Positions 44,370 through 58,400 of a stretch of DNA of 64,000 bases are shown piece by piece. A program made the translations under genes and the position numbers. Each line of letters starts with the position of its first letter. Position 1 is the first letter of the stretch. The notes below the pieces were generated by a model, which was not told where the DNA came from, did no database searches, and saw only the letters and a program-made list of their open reading frames with translations. The DNA is taken from positions 131,400,694-131,464,693 of the forward strand of contig OY992537.1 in assembly GCA_963921195.1 (NCBI GenBank), in the 5' to 3' direction. The stretch is from Pegoplata infirma. Taxonomy: Eukaryota; Arthropoda; Insecta; Diptera; Anthomyiidae.

Positions 44370-45831
44370 AGGAATTCACGTCAGAAATTTTAGTCTTGCA
44401 AAATTGCGCAATGTCAAAATTGCAACTTTTTTTGCTTGTTTCTTTGTGAATAAAAGCAATTTTATTTATATTAAAATAAATTGCGAATTTTTTCTTGCAA
44501 CTACGCATCATAAAGGGTAATAGAAAAATAAAAATTTTATTAAAATTAAAAAAAAAAAAAAATGTTGCAATATTGCACTGTTGCAAGGGCCAAAAAATTC
44601 TGAAGTGAATACCCTGAGTATATTGTAAAGGATATACACTGTATATTATACAGACTTTAAATGCTAAATAAATGTTTTGCATTTTTGAATTTTTCCATTT
44701 CTTGAATAAGAGGAAAAACGCGGGAGTTAGGTGTGTACAACAGCGGACAGATCATTAAATTGAGATTTTACAGCAAAAAAAATGGAATAAAATTAAGAAA
44801 AAAATTACGAAACAAATTAAGCATTAAACTAATATTTTTCTCATTTTTTTATTGGTATTTTTTTTAAATTTTTTAGGTTTTATTCTAATTTATTAGCAAT
44901 AAAATCTCAATTTTATGAGCTGTTCCGCTGTTGTACACACCTAACTCCCATTTTTTCCAACTTAGGAAAAAATACAAAAATTAAATTTTTGCATTTTTTT
45001 GCATTTGAATTCGGTATATTCGGTATCTTCTATGTACTGTTCTTGGTAAAAAGTAGCAATAATAGTGGAATTTACGTCAACAATTTGCAAACTTGAAAAG
45101 TCTAAATTTTGTAATAAATGTTGCATTTTGCAAATTGAAAGGGTAAAAAGTTCTGACATGAATACCATCAGTCAGGGTATTCACTTCAGAAATTTTTGAC
45201 CCTTGCAACAGTGCAAAATTGCAATTTTTTTTTTTTTAATTGTTTAATAAAATTTTTATTTTTCTATTACCTTTTGTATGATACGTCGTTGCAAGAAAAG
45301 ATTCGCAATTTATTTTTATGGTAATGGAATTTACGTCAGCAATTTTAGTCTTGCAAAAATGCGAAATGTCAAAATTACAACTTTATTTGCTTGGTATTTT
45401 GCAAATTGTAAAAATTATATTACTATTGAAATAAAATGCGATACTTTATTTGCAACAGCGCATCATGTAAAAGGTAAAATAAAAGTGAAAAAGTTGATTT
45501 AATGTTTTTTAAACAAAAAAGTTGCAATCTTGCACTGTTGCAAGGGCTAACAAATTTTTACGTGAATACCATCAATAATACAATTGCTTGTATTCACGAA
45601 GAAACAAGCAAATAAAGTTGCAATTTTGACATTGCATAATTTTGCAAGACTAAAATTTCTGACAGGAATCCCTTTAGTATTTGGTTTAAAATAAAGTGCG
45701 AATCCATCCTTGTAACCACATATGTTAAAGGTAATAGAAAAGTGTAAAAGTTGATAAAAAAAGTTGCACTCTTGCACTGTTGCAAGTTTTAAAATTTCTG
45801 AAGTAAATACCATTACAATTTAAGTAAAATT
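44370..45831. repeat. Repeat P block 1: chain of ~240-300-bp units in alternating orientation
   Basis: Each unit has GGAATTCACGTCAGAAATTT and TTTTAGTCTTGCAAAATTGC at one end, and GCACTGTTGCAAGGG plus TTCTGAAGTGAATACCC at the other; the two ends are diverged inverted repeats of each other. Units face opposite ways (44370-44618 plus, 45176-45330 minus, 45325-45565 plus, 45570-45831 minus). Open frames inside come from the repeat. Confidence 0.7.
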
Positions 45832-47889
45832 GTAAATGTAGATTTGCTATTTAAAATTGATATATCTGTGGTAATAAGTTATAATAGCATATGTCGAAAA
45901 CCTTGATTTCAGGTATAAAGGTTTTTATATACTAAAAGCTTACTTCAAAATCGGTATTTCTTTGTAATACAAACAATACAACACTATTTCAATTTGGATT
46001 TCTTTTAAAGACTAACCCCTAGTTTCTGTATGACGGTCGACATACGTTAGTCTTACAGAAACTGGGGTTAATTAAATATGGTTGCAACTTTCGATCTAAG
46101 AGGAATTTGAAAGCAATAAAAATATTTTTTTTAATACCAATGTTGAAAATCGATATCTTCCTAAATTAATGGAATTTGGCTATTGTAACACAACCAACAA
46201 AGAAAAGAAAAAATTTTAAAGCGATCATGAAAGTCGATAAAATTTCTAGTATTTTTGATGTGCCACTTTGTGTTTTTATCGGTTGATTTTCGTTATATAA
46301 ACCAATAACATTATAAATACCATTTCAAACGGTATTGACCTATATTTCGAAAATCAACCGGTACAAACACGAAGCGACGACATATTATAAATTTCATCGA
46401 CTTAAATAAACGCTTTTAAAAATCTTCATATCTTTATAGCCAAATATCGGTATTCTAGGAAAGTATAGATTTACAATATGCCAAAACTCAATTTTCTCTT
46501 ATGTCAACTTAAGATGTTATCACTTATTGCCAAATATATTTTCATAGGTTTATATTTAAATTTTTAACACATTTTAATTTGTTATTTAGTTATAATGTAT
46601 GAAAAAAATTAAATTGTTAAAGTCAGATTTATATTTGAATTAAGAAATTTATTTAAACGTGATTTACATCAAATTATTTTGAAAAATTATCTCGTAAAAG
46701 CTTTAGTAAAAAACAATTTTCCTGGTATCTTCTAAAAACAGCAAAAATCGTATTTTTCGTTATATCTTTATGATATTATCGCCTTCGATAAATCGATGGT
46801 AAGGTCCTGTCTGACTATTTGGACACAAAATCACAACGAATGACGAAAACTCAATTTTCGACTTACAAGGTTTAAGATTTTTTTTGTATAAAAATTGAGT
46901 GCATACATTTAGGCTCAAGAAAAATTGAAACTACGCATGATTTTCGATATTTTTAGAAATGAAACAATTATCTTTTGATTGCCAAAAATTGGAAAAACGT
47001 AAGCTACATACATATATGATTTTTGATCTGCCTAAAAAATTTTTAACAAATAATTTCAAAAATTATACGAAAAATCAACCTTTACAAATATTGAAAATAG
47101 AAATATTTTGAAATACATTATAAAACTAAAACTATTTTAGATAAATATTTAGATAAAATTGGTATAGTAGTACTTATTTTAAGTTACTTAATTATATAAA
47201 TATAATAAGATTTATTTTTTAGCTTGGTCATATTAATTATCGAAAGAAAAATATTAAAAATTTTAAATATTAAAAAAAAAACTAATAAATTTTATTAAAT
47301 ATAATTTCTTTATTGGTCTATACTAAATGTACATCTTTCTAATAATGTTTGTAGCCAATCGTAATTCATATAACAGCTTTTCAAGACACATTTTATTCAA
47401 CTTAAAAATGTCTGTGATAAAATATACTGGTATTTTTATATTTTTCAAAAAAAAAAAAATAAACAAAATTCTAACAATTTATATGTATTGTCGATCAAAA
47501 AATATAGTTGTACAAAAATAAATTCACATTTAGTTACAAAAAATTGTTTTTTTTTTGCACTATGCAAGAAGGTCAACTTTGATAGTTTGCCACCAAACGG
47601 TAAATATAAAAACCAAATGCTTTTTTAAACACTTAAGTATGGTAATCGTCTTTGCTGAATCAAATATCCTGTGTTTTTATCCTCTAGAATTTTTCTGTTT
47701 TTCTAATTCGAATTTTTCTCTTGAAATTTTTTTTTTACGGTTTTTCTACTTTTTTTAATTTTTCTATCCTTTTTTGAATTTTTCCAATTTTTTCTTAGTT
47801 TTTCTGACTTTTTCTCAATTGTTTGAATTTTTATAATTTTTTTTTCTTAATTTTCCCATATTTTTGTTTAGTTTTCCTGAATTTTTCAT
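45832..47889. other. Intergenic, with two hairpins
   Basis: 46012-46071 is a small hairpin (TAACCCCTAGTTTCTGTA / TACAGAAACTGGGGTTA). 46200-46410 is a diverged palindrome (TTTTTATCGGTTGATTTTCG against CGAAAATCAACCGGTA). 47690-47890 is a TTTTTCTGAATTTTTC-like simple repeat that continues at 49075-49205 on the far side of repeat P block 2. No gene. Confidence 0.55.
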
Positions 47890-49070
47890 ATTCAGGGTAT
47901 ATACGTTAGAAATTTGTACCCTTGCAAAAGTGCAAAATTGCAACTTGCAATTGCAATTTAAAAACCATGTTAAATCAATTTTTACTCTTCTAATATATTT
48001 TAAATGTTGCGTAGTTGCAACAAATGATTAGCACTTTATTTTAATAGCAAAATTGCAACTTTTTTTGCTTGTTATTTTGTAAAAAGAAGCAAAAATAAAG
48101 GAATTCACGTCAAAAATTTTAGTCTTGCAAAATTGCGCAATGTCAAAATTGCAACTTTTTTTGCTTGTTTCTTTGTGAATAAAAGCAATTGTATTTATAT
48201 TAAAATAAATTGCAAGTCTTTTTCTTGCAACTACGCATCATATAAAAGGTATAGAAAAATAAAAATTTTATTAAATTTTTTTTTTTAAAAATGTTGCAAT
48301 ATTGTACTGTTGCAAGGGTCAAAAAATTCTGAAGTGAATACCCTGAATATAACTATTGAAATGAAATGCGAATATTATCTTGTAACCACGCATCATGTAG
48401 AAGTTAATATAAAAGTGTAAGAGTTGATTCAACATTTTTTTAAAAACAATTCACGTCAGAAATTTTAGCCTTGCAAAATTGCAACATTATTTGCTAGTTT
48501 CTTTGTGAATAGAAGCAATTGTATTACTATTAAAATAAATTGCGAATTTTTTCTTGCAACGATGCATCATATAAAAGGTAAAAGAAAAATTAAAATTTTA
48601 TTAAACATAAAAAAAAATTGCAATATTACACTGTTGCAAGGGTCAAAAATTTCTGCAGTATATACCCTGAATATTGCAATTTCGCACTGTTGCAAGGGCT
48701 ACAAATTTCTGAAGTGATTTCCCTGATTATTGCTACTTTTTATAAAATAGCAAGCAAATAAAGTTGCAATTTTGCAAGACTGAAATTTCTGACGCAAATT
48801 CTATTATTCAGGGTATTCACTTCAGAAATTTTTGATCCTTGCAACAGTGCAATATTGCAACTTTTTTGTTAAAAAAAAATTTAATCAAATTTTTATTTTT
48901 CTGTTACCTTTTATATGATGCGTCGTTGCAAGAAAAGATTTGCAATTTATTTTAATAGTAATACAATTGCTTTTATTCACAAAAAAACAAGCAAATAAAG
49001 TTGCAATTTTGACATTGCGCAATTTTGCAAGACTAAAATTCCTTATGTGAATTCCATTACTGTTGTTGTG
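47890..49070. repeat. Repeat P block 2
   Basis: Further units of the repeat at 44370-45831 (GTCTTGCAAAATTGCGCAAT; CACTGTTGCAAGGGTCAAAA) in both orientations, inserted in the T-rich simple repeat. Confidence 0.7.
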
Positions 49071-50248
49071 AAATTTTTACATTTTTTTTAATTTCCTTAT
49101 AATTTTTAGTTTTTCGTTTTTAGGGATTTTAAAATTTTGTTCAGTTTTTTTTTCTGAATTGTTTTTAATTTTTCTAGTCTTTCCAGCATTTTTTGAGTTT
49201 TCCTGAATCCCATAACTCCGATTGTTCTCTATCCCATATTTTATACTCCGGTTGTTACATACGTTATAGAAGATTTACATTCTTTAGGTGCAATTTTGGG
49301 CCTCTGTTCTGTCTTTCACAACTTTTTAATTCACATGAAAATTTCCGAACCACATAAAATCAAGTTTAGTGTTTTTTTGATCACATTTTCATTCGAATTT
49401 GAAATCTAATAATTAAAATTTAAAAAATTATAAGGAGAAAAGTGCATTCGTTTTACTTTCACCAAATTTTATTAAAAAAAAAAAATCGGAGTAAAATCTG
49501 GAACATCAAAAAAATTCGGAAATTTTCATTTTCACATTTTTTATGTGAATTACTTTTTTTGGAACAGCAGCCTTGGTGGTTTAAGGGAGATTTTTTATGA
49601 AAAAACTATTAATATGTAAATCATAGCAGTGGTCGAACACACAAGGAGTACTTGTCTAAGCATATAACAATATGGTGGCTGTGTGGGCTGAAGTGCCTGC
49701 TATTCTGTATTGTTAATGCTATGAATATGACAGAATTACCCATGGATCGATTCCCTGTTGGGGTATAGATATTAATAAAAAAATTCACGTATGTATAAGA
49801 AAAACGATTACCATTAACAAAAAATGCCGACATTTAAAATCCTACTGAAGTTAACCATACATGGGACTATTTAAATAATTGGACTAATTAATTAATTGAC
49901 GATTTCATTGGCATTATATTGAAACTAATGGAATTTTTTTGTTAAAACTTAAAATGGCTACATCTTGAAAACTAAGACAGATAGGGCAAAATGAATGGCA
50001 TTTTTGGTACTTAGAATCTCAATAGTTTTGTTGGTCCTATTCACATGTGTGGAAATATTCTTGTTGACATTGTTTAAGGCCGAATTTAACTTTTTTACTT
50101 TTTCTTGAATTTAAGTTTTGGCCACTTACAAAAATATGTGTGTAATAATATTGTTTGTGTAATCTACAAGAAAAAACACTTTTTATAAGTATTTTGTTAA
50201 GTAAATTAATTAGTTTTTGTTTTTTTTTTTAAATATGTATAGTAGCAG
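49071..50248. other. Intergenic region 3' of MPPE1, with repeat fragments
   Basis: 49290-49575 is a ~285-bp segment (CTTTCACAACTTTTTAATTC ... TTTTTTTGGAACAGC) repeated in the same orientation at 51590-51885. 49935-50060 is a fragment of the core of the 20839-21721 element. No AATAAA for the minus-strand MPPE1 transcript was found close to 50249. Confidence 0.5.
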
Positions 50249-53200
50249 CTAATCTGTATAACGTATTATTAAACGACGAATCCATTTTATAAAATCCCAA
50301 AGCACAAAAAATGTTAAAAATAGTATAGAAAATATATATGCATTATAAACGGCTTGCTGTTCCAGCATATCACATTTAACAACCGAATGAGAACTGGGAT
50401 TTAAAGTCATCTGCAAAGTGTATAGATATTTTAAATTAAAATTTATAGTTTTTATTTGTTTCCTACAATAGATTTCCTACCATCATAAAACTGGGATTTA
50501 TTTTATTACGCCAACTAAATGAAGCCACTGTATACTCTTCAATTCCCCAACGATTTATGGAATAACAATAATGATGAGTATGTCCGGCAAAAGATAAACG
50601 TGGATGTAACAATTTACCTGAAAAGGGGATAAATATTGAAAATAAGTAAAGATTTAAAGAAAATGTGTGTTTTTGTTACTTACCCAACCAATCTGTTGAG
50701 TTTTTAGAAATAACTTCCCATTTCTCACGATATTCTTCGAATGTTGGTGAATCATGTATTCTACATGATCTGTCTGATTTGCGATAAGTAGGAAAATGTT
50801 GCAAAACTATGGGACGACTGTAGTGTTTGTGAATTTTTATAGTTTCCGAATCGGTACACATTTTAGGATATTTTATGCAATTTAATTTATCTGAAAAAAG
50901 GCAACAAAAGTTGGAGACACATTTGATATCGGTAGTCTATTTTTGATAACGAAGCATGCTTCAGAAACTGAATTTTACAAAATTTCGTATTTACAAAAAA
51001 AAAAAACTTTGTACAAAACTATTTCGCTAAGTAAATATACGAAATATTTCGTAACTTTACGAAATATTTTTTAAAACTTTGTATAATATCCGAAATATGT
51101 AATGTAATTCTACAGAATAGTTTGTAATTTAAAGCAATATTTCTTAATTCTGTGAAATATTACGTCCCTTAACGAAATATTTTTCAATAACATCGGTCAA
51201 ACAGTTTTCGACACATTGCCTTAAAAATTTGAATGTAAACACACTCCTCTTCAAGCAAGTTTAGGTTGTGTTAAAATGAAGACAAAATCGGCTAATGGCA
51301 TTTCACTCCTCTTTATTTTGAACTTTAAAAATCGTTAACACGAAAATCCCAGCTGATCCTGTTTTCGAGTTATTGCTAAATAATTACACTGTTCAATAAA
51401 CAAAAATATCCCAGAGAAATATCCAACTGATTCTTTAGGTTTTGCTCTCCTGAATTCAAATCTGCCATCCAATTTTTTGTAGCACGTACCGTTTCAGAGA
51501 TATTCGCTGTTAAAAAATCAAAAAAAAAAAAACAATAATTTCGAAAGTTTGGGTGTCCACAGTTATGTTGCTTCCAACAAATAGAACTTAGGCCTCTGTT
51601 GTGTCTTTCACAACTTTTCAATTCACATGAAAATTTTCAAATAACATGAAATCAAGTTTAGTTTTTTGTTGAACAAGTTTTCATTCGAAGTTGAAATCGA
51701 ATAATTAAAATTTAAAAAATTATAAGAAAAAAAGTGCATTTGTTTTACTTTTACAAAATTTTATTTATGTGAAACAAAACGAAAAAGAAATTCGGATGTG
51801 AAATCTAGAACACCAAAAAAATTCGGAAATTTTCATTTTCACATTTTTTATGTGAATTACTTTTTTTCGAACAGCGGCCTTGATTTCATATAAATTGGAC
51901 CTGCGTATTCCAAAATTGCAATCCAAATTTTTCTAGCATGTTCCGTTTTCGACATATTCACGTTTGATAATTTTGAGTGGTAACATTTTCAAATGGGAAT
52001 ATCTCGAAAACGGAACATGGAACGGAACACGGAACATAGAAAAATTTGGGTGGCAGTTTTGGAACCAGGTGGTCAATTTAATATAAAATCAAGCCTATTT
52101 TTGGAAGAATCTGTAGGAGTGGATCACCAAGAGTGCGAAATTATTGTTTTTGTTTTACTTTTTAACAGCGAATATCTCAAAAACGATACGTGCTAAAAAA
52201 AATTAGATGGAAGATTTGGATTCAGGATAGCAAAATCTATAAGAATCAGTTGATATTTCACTGGGAGTTTTTTTGTTGTCGAACAGTGTAATTATTTAGC
52301 AATAACTCGAAAACATTATCAGCTAGGATTTCCATGTTAACGATTTTTAAAGTTCAAAATAAAGAGGAGTGAAATGCCATTAGTTGATTTTGTCACCATT
52401 TCGACACAACCTAAACTTGCTTGAAGAGAGGTGTGTTGGAAAATCCCATTTTGTATCAAAAATCAAATGGCGGTATCTAAAAAACTGTTTCTCCGAAAAT
52501 TTCCATTATATCTACATATATAACAGTGGAGTAACAAAAATGCTAATAAATCGTTTTTTGAATTTCAAACGCGAGCATCTCGAAAACGAAATGCTCTTGA
52601 GAAATTTGTAGGGCGGATTTCTTTAGGTTTTAAACTTAAATTTCTAGAAAATGGATCATGCCAGAAAAGTTTAGATTCTCGAGGTCCGTCTACTATAAAA
52701 TTTGTTGGTACCAACTGTCGCATGCGTTATTTTTCAAACTTGAATATTTTAAAAACGGTGTACTTTAGAAAAATTTTGGAGACAGATTTGGATGAGGAGT
52801 TTAAAATCCATTAAGTCCATACATATGAGTTTTAAAGTGATTTTTTTTTATTCTCTGCAATTAAAACGAGATTTATGCAAAGTGATTTAAAAATACCTGC
52901 AACTTTATGTAATTCACTTATAGCATTTTCACAATATTCACAACCATCATTTTCCATGGCCATTGAATTGATAAATACAAAGTGATTATCACGTATAGTA
53001 TACAATTGTACTCCAGTGTTATTGAAGTTTCTCTCAAAACGATTTATAAAATATGAATGCATTCTGAAATGAAAAACTAAATATTATTATACATAGTATT
53101 TAATTAACTATAACCACCACTTACTTATAATGGAAACCAACATCATGATTACCCACAGCACTAATCACCGGTATCGAGTCCGGGGCATGGAAATGACTAT

Positions 53201-53555
53201 GAAATCTTCTAATATACTCCTTAAATTCATCGTGATCTACCATGTCACCCTCATCAAAGATGTCGCCCAATATAAATACCACATCAGGATTGTGTAATAA
53301 CAAAGCAGTTTGAAAAGCTCGCCTCATGTGCCATTCACGATACAGTTTATCCAACCAGTGTCCTTTTATGGGTCCCAGTAAATGGGTGTCAGCTAATATC
53401 ATAGCCCGCAAAGTATTGGCTTTCAAATTGTTAGATTCTGCTGATGGTGTCGATATTGCTGGCCATTTGCAATGCCATAATTTTAAAAAATCTCCCAAAA
53501 ATTCACAATAAACTACAGTGAAAATAATTAAAAAGGTATACCACCGCCAAGGCAT
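50249..53555 (-). CDS. MPPE1: Metallophosphoesterase 1 / PGAP5, GPI-anchor remodelling, five exons
   Basis: Minus-strand exons in order: 53555-53125, 53063-52897, 50890-50684, 50617-50481, 50410-50249. All junctions are GT-AG; the sum is 1104 nt, 367 aa plus stop. A hydrophobic N-terminal segment (residues 7-23) and a C-terminal membrane span (about 337-355) bracket the phosphoesterase domain. Metal-site motifs are complete: DTH at 56-58, GDIFDEGD at 97-104, GNHD at 135-138 and GHTH at 280-283. SFSWRNKINPSFMM at the end of exon 4 is a hallmark of the family. In mammals the enzyme removes the ethanolamine-phosphate side chain from the second mannose of GPI anchors, aiding ER exit of cargo; the same role is inferred here. 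The C-tail RRLIIRYTD lacks an obvious lysine retrieval signal. Intron 2 (50891-52896) holds a foldback repeat. It is divergent from CABIN1, 1.9 kb away. Confidence 0.93.
51237..52437. repeat. 1.2-kb foldback repeat in MPPE1 intron 2
   Basis: The arms 51237-51515 and about 52160-52437 are diverged mirror images: CTCTTCAAGCAAGTTTAGG / CCTAAACTTGCTTGAAGAG, and ATGGCATTTCACTCCTCTTT / its complement near 52360. The loop contains a copy of the segment at 49290-49575 and CGAAAACGGAACATG-type repeats. No coding capacity. Confidence 0.8.
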
Positions 53556-53830
53556 ATTTTTTGATATTCAACTTAATTTTTTACTAAAATTAACAAAAGT
53601 ATCGGGAAATTACTTCGAAACATCTGGCATCATTCCATCTAACATATGTTTTTATTTAGATTTTACCGGGGCATTGCCAGCGTAAAATGCAAACAAACTG
53701 TTATACTAAGTTTTCAGCCGATATAAAATTTTCAGCGGCGAAGAACGAGCTCAACAAGCCGGTAAAAATTATTTACATATGACGAAGATCTTTTTCGAAT
53801 TAAAATTGATCTTTTTCGAATTACAATTGA
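53556..53830. promoter_or_regulatory. 5' flank of MPPE1
   Basis: About 275 bp of ordinary-looking sequence between the MPPE1 start and the inverted minisatellite. The promoter must lie here or beyond the array; no TATA box was identified with confidence. Confidence 0.35.
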
Positions 53831-55279
53831 TATACACCATTTACAGAAGTACTTCGAAAAGATCAATTGTAGTTCGAAAAAGATTAATTGTAATTAGAAA
53901 AATTTCAATTGTAATTCGAAAAGGATTAATTGTAATTCGAAAAATTTAAATTGTAATTCGAAAAAAAAAACGGAGATTCGATTTGTAATTCAAAGATTTC
54001 ATTTGTAATTTGAAGATTCTTCTCGTAGTTCTAAATGAAATTCGTAAAATCAATGTTGAAATTCGCAAAGATCAATTGTAATTCGATATATAGATTAATT
54101 TTAATTCGAAAAAGATCAATTGTAATTCGAAATAGATCAATTGTTATTCGAAAAAGGTCAATTGCAATTCGAAAAAGATCAATTGTAATTTGTAAATGAT
54201 CAATTGTAATGCGAAATATAAATTGTAATTCGAAAAAGATCGGAAATTCGATTTGTAATTCAAAAAATCCATTTGTAATTTGAAGATTTTGCTCGTAGTT
54301 CTAAATGAACTTCATAAAATCTTTATTGTAATGCGCAAAGATCAATTGTAATTCGAAATATAGGTTAATTGTAATTCGAAAGAGATAAATTGAAATTAAA
54401 AAAAGATCAACTGTAATTCGTAAAAGATCAATCGTTATTCAAAAAAGATCAATTGTAATTCGAGAAAGATCAATTGTAATTCGAAATAGATCAATTGTTA
54501 TTCGAAAAAGGTCAATTATAATTCGAAAAAGTTCAATGGAAATTCAATTTAATTTTTTTGAATTACTATTGAAATCTTCGAACTACAATTGAAATTTTTC
54601 GAATTGCAATTGATCTTTTTTGAATTACAATTGATCTATTTTGAAATACAATTGATATTTTTCGAATTACAATTGATCTTTTTCGAATTTCAGTAGATCT
54701 GTTTCGAATTACAATTAAAGTTTTTGAGTTACAAATGGAATTTTCGAATTACAAATGGAATATTCGAATTACAAGTAGAATTAATAATTGATCTTTTTCG
54801 AATTACATCTGTAAATGGTATATTTAGAGTTGCGATTGATCTATTTTGAATTGCAATTAATTTTTATTATGTTTTAATTAATCTTTTTTGAATTACAATT
54901 GATCTAATTCGAATTAGAATTGATATTTTTCAAATTACAATTGATATTTTTCGAATAACAATTGATCTTTTCGAAACACAGTTGATTTATTTCAAACTAC
55001 AAGTATCTGTTTTGAATTACTTTGTATCTCTTTCGAATTACAATTGAACTTTTTTGAATTACAAATCAAATTTTCAAATTACAAGTAGAATCTTCGAATT
55101 ACAAATGGAATCTTTGAATTACAAATGATATCTTCGAATTATAAATGGAATCTTCGAATTTCAAATAAAATCTTCGAACTACAAGTAGAATCATCGAATT
55201 ACTAAAAAAAATCTTTGAATTACCAGAAGAATCATCGAATTACACTTTATATTTTTCGAATTACATATGTAAATGGTGT
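53831..55279. repeat. 1.45-kb inverted minisatellite (foldback) between MPPE1 and CABIN1
   Basis: Units of ~21 bp, AATTGTAATTCGAAAAAGATC in the left half (to about 54540), and the complement AATTACAATTGATCTTTTTCG in the right half. The outer ends TACACCATTTACA (53831) and TGTAAATGGTGTA (55279) are mutually inverted. An extra 70 bp of the right-half orientation lies left of 53831. A foldback-type element; no gene. Confidence 0.85.
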
Positions 55280-55488
55280 AGTCTTAAAAAAGCCGCCTCC
55301 GCCGACTGAACGTCTTCAAGTCGCCGCCGCCGAAAATTTGAGGTCGGCTTTATTCGTTGGTCGGCGGCATTGTATCGAGTTTAAGTTGATCAGCTGTATT
55401 CTCTGCCAAACATACATTTGTCATAAAATAAAAAAATAAATAATTTGCGAAAATTAAGAAAAAAAATAACAATTGTAAAAGTTTAAAA

Positions 55489-58400
55489 ATGATACGGATT
55501 GTTGCCCTCAATGACGAGGAAAACGATGAAATTGAAGGCGTAGAAGATGAAGTGGTAGCTACCAAGGAAGCTCAAGAAACAATTGCCGAGAGTGAGTATG
55601 TACGTGCCATTAAGTTAAAGTCTGATGGAAAAGTTGATTTATGTTTGGATCTTCTCAATGCTCTGCTGCAAACACAAGTCCTAAATGATAACATTAAAAG
55701 CAGCAATAACGAAAAGCTGTGGGTCATTAAGTACAATTGTCACAAAAACATTGCAATTATATTAGAGGAACGATGTGATTATACGCTGGCTCTACAACAT
55801 TATATATCTGCTATATTGATAGATAATACAGACGTTTACACACTACACAAATTTGGACAATTGGCATTGCAACTGAATGCAATCGACTTGGCTGAATATG
55901 CCTTTGAAAATTGTCTAGCACGAAATTCAGGACATTGGTGTGCTGCCGATGGAATGCTTGAAGTGATGAGTAAAAATCATAATATCATTGGTGCATATAG
56001 TTGGGCTAATAAAATATGCCGTCTAGATCCACACAGCCAAAAGGCAACACAGACATTACAAGAAATTGCTAAATTGTTTGGAAAAAATTTGACTTTTTTT
56101 GAAAAATGTAGTGGAATTGTAAGGAATCACAACTTTAACAATACACTTGCAGATGAAGAAAGTTTTAAGGTTTTAATTAATAAAACTGAAGAGATTGTAA
56201 CAAAAAGTGAAGATGACTTCTCGGATGGTAAGTTACCAGAAAGTCTTAAGGTAGAATCATTAAATTGGTATTCAATTGGTCAGTTTATTGTAAATATTTA
56301 CAATCACCTCACCCAAGATGGACGCAATATGCTGTTTGTTTTTGAATTTAAAGATATTATGGCAAATCAACAAATTTGTATACCTAACGATCAGTTAAAT
56401 GCCACAACACCAGCCACAAATCTGTCTAAACAAGATGATAACGTAGATCAAGAATTAAATTCTAAACTTTCGGAAGCACAAACAACAGATCAGTCTACTA
56501 CTATTCAACCTACTGTTAACGAACAGCAATGTGATGCCCAATCTATGGATTCTAATAATTATGATTCAGATTCAAATGCTAAATCAGACGGTGGTGAAAC
56601 AGTAAATAAGTCAAAACCCAGAAGAAGATGTAGTGATTTACATTTTCTTGAACAATGGGGCTGGCATAAGAGTCGTCGTTATTCTTCACGTAAAAAAAAT
56701 GAACGTGATGAAATCGATACAAGTCTTAATGGATATTTACGAAAATTGTTAATGAAATTTACAGAACAGAATATAGATGAGAAATGGCCATTTTCGAATA
56801 AGCGAGAAAATGGCAATGCGGAAAATTCTGAAGTTCAGTGCAACGATTGTAAAACTACTCCCTTAAATGATGACGACTCGTACCATGATGCCACTAAATA
56901 TGAATTTGATAAATTTATTGATAATTTGGAGTCAAAACATCAAATTGACTTGATGGTTTTGATATACAAATGGTTAAAATATATATCAATGTCTTGGAAG
57001 TTAGCAATGCCGGATAAAATCAAAACACTTTTTATGGATATTTTTGAAATTTACATAACACATTTTGATTTATCCACCTGGAATCAATTGACATCAAATC
57101 AATTTGATGCCTCTTACAATATATGCTTGCTATATTTGGAATTAAGCTTAAAAAGAAATATAAATTGCAATAGTGATTTATGGCTAAAAGTTTTCAATCA
57201 TTTACTTTTCCATTCGGGAAATTGTAAAATTATTCAAGCCGATAATATTGATTTGTATCAGTTAAGATTAATGTATTTAGAATATTTATTATTTAATGAA
57301 AAAAATCAATTTGAAGATTGTCTGCTCTGCTTGGAGCAAATGCTAGAGATTATTTCGAGACAAAAAGAAACACCATCATTTAGTTTGCACATGCCAAATT
57401 CAAATAATGTGTGTATAAACTCTAAATTTATTGAAAATGCCCGTCGCCAATATAAGAGACAAATTGAGGTTAATAGCATACCTAACTTATTTGAAAATGG
57501 ATTGTGGCCTCAACTAACAGAAATTATAATCAGTAGTATTGAATCTGGTGCAGATAATTATGAGGATGACAATTGGTTAACAGATTTTCGTACAGAAATA
57601 GAAATTCTTTTACAAGCATTTTGGAAAATGTCTTCTTATGAAAATTGCTTAATATGGTGTGAAAAATCTTTTCACTATTGTGTTTCACATTATTTAGATG
57701 CTACAAAGTCTACACAACGCCACCGGCTATTATCCGAATTAATTAACTTTATAACATCATATATTGAAGCAATAATTTTAAATGAGGGTTTTCATATTGT
57801 TGTTCAACTAAATGAGGAATGTTTGTCACGTCTAGTTCAAAATATAATTCGTATATTAGTTTATCAATTTGAAGGTTCATTCGATAAGAATAGTAGTCAT
57901 GGCCAGGAATTGGATTTTAAACGTCCTTGGGTTATATTACATCAACTGGTGTTAAGAGAAGAAAATGACAGCCCAAATACTTTAAACACAAAATGTGATG
58001 ATATTGAAGATGTAAGTGAATTAATTCCCAACTCATTTCTTATACTATTCACTGCTCATGAATACTTGGGCAAACGACAATGGTGTACAAACGATAATGG
58101 AGAGTTTTTGCAATACATATTGGATGCGGTAGTATTAAATTTAAAGGCTCCTATTTATGATGTTTGCCGTGATGTCATATACGAATATATAGAACAGGTT
58201 ACATATTGCCTATTTAAATATCCTCAAAAAAAGGCACGTTCCCGACACCTGGAAGATCACGAAGCATCTCAAGTCAAATTAAGTTGGCCAAAAGCTGTAC
58301 AAATTTATGATTTATATCGTCCAGAAGTTTTACCTGAATTTAACTCGTTTAAAATGGAATCAATTTCATCTGATATGGAACAATTATTACTAAAAATTAT

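Noticed and set aside
44248..45813. Frames of 63-144 aa near 44.2-45.8 kb
   Set aside because: Fall in repeat P and recur in other orientations; no conserved motif.
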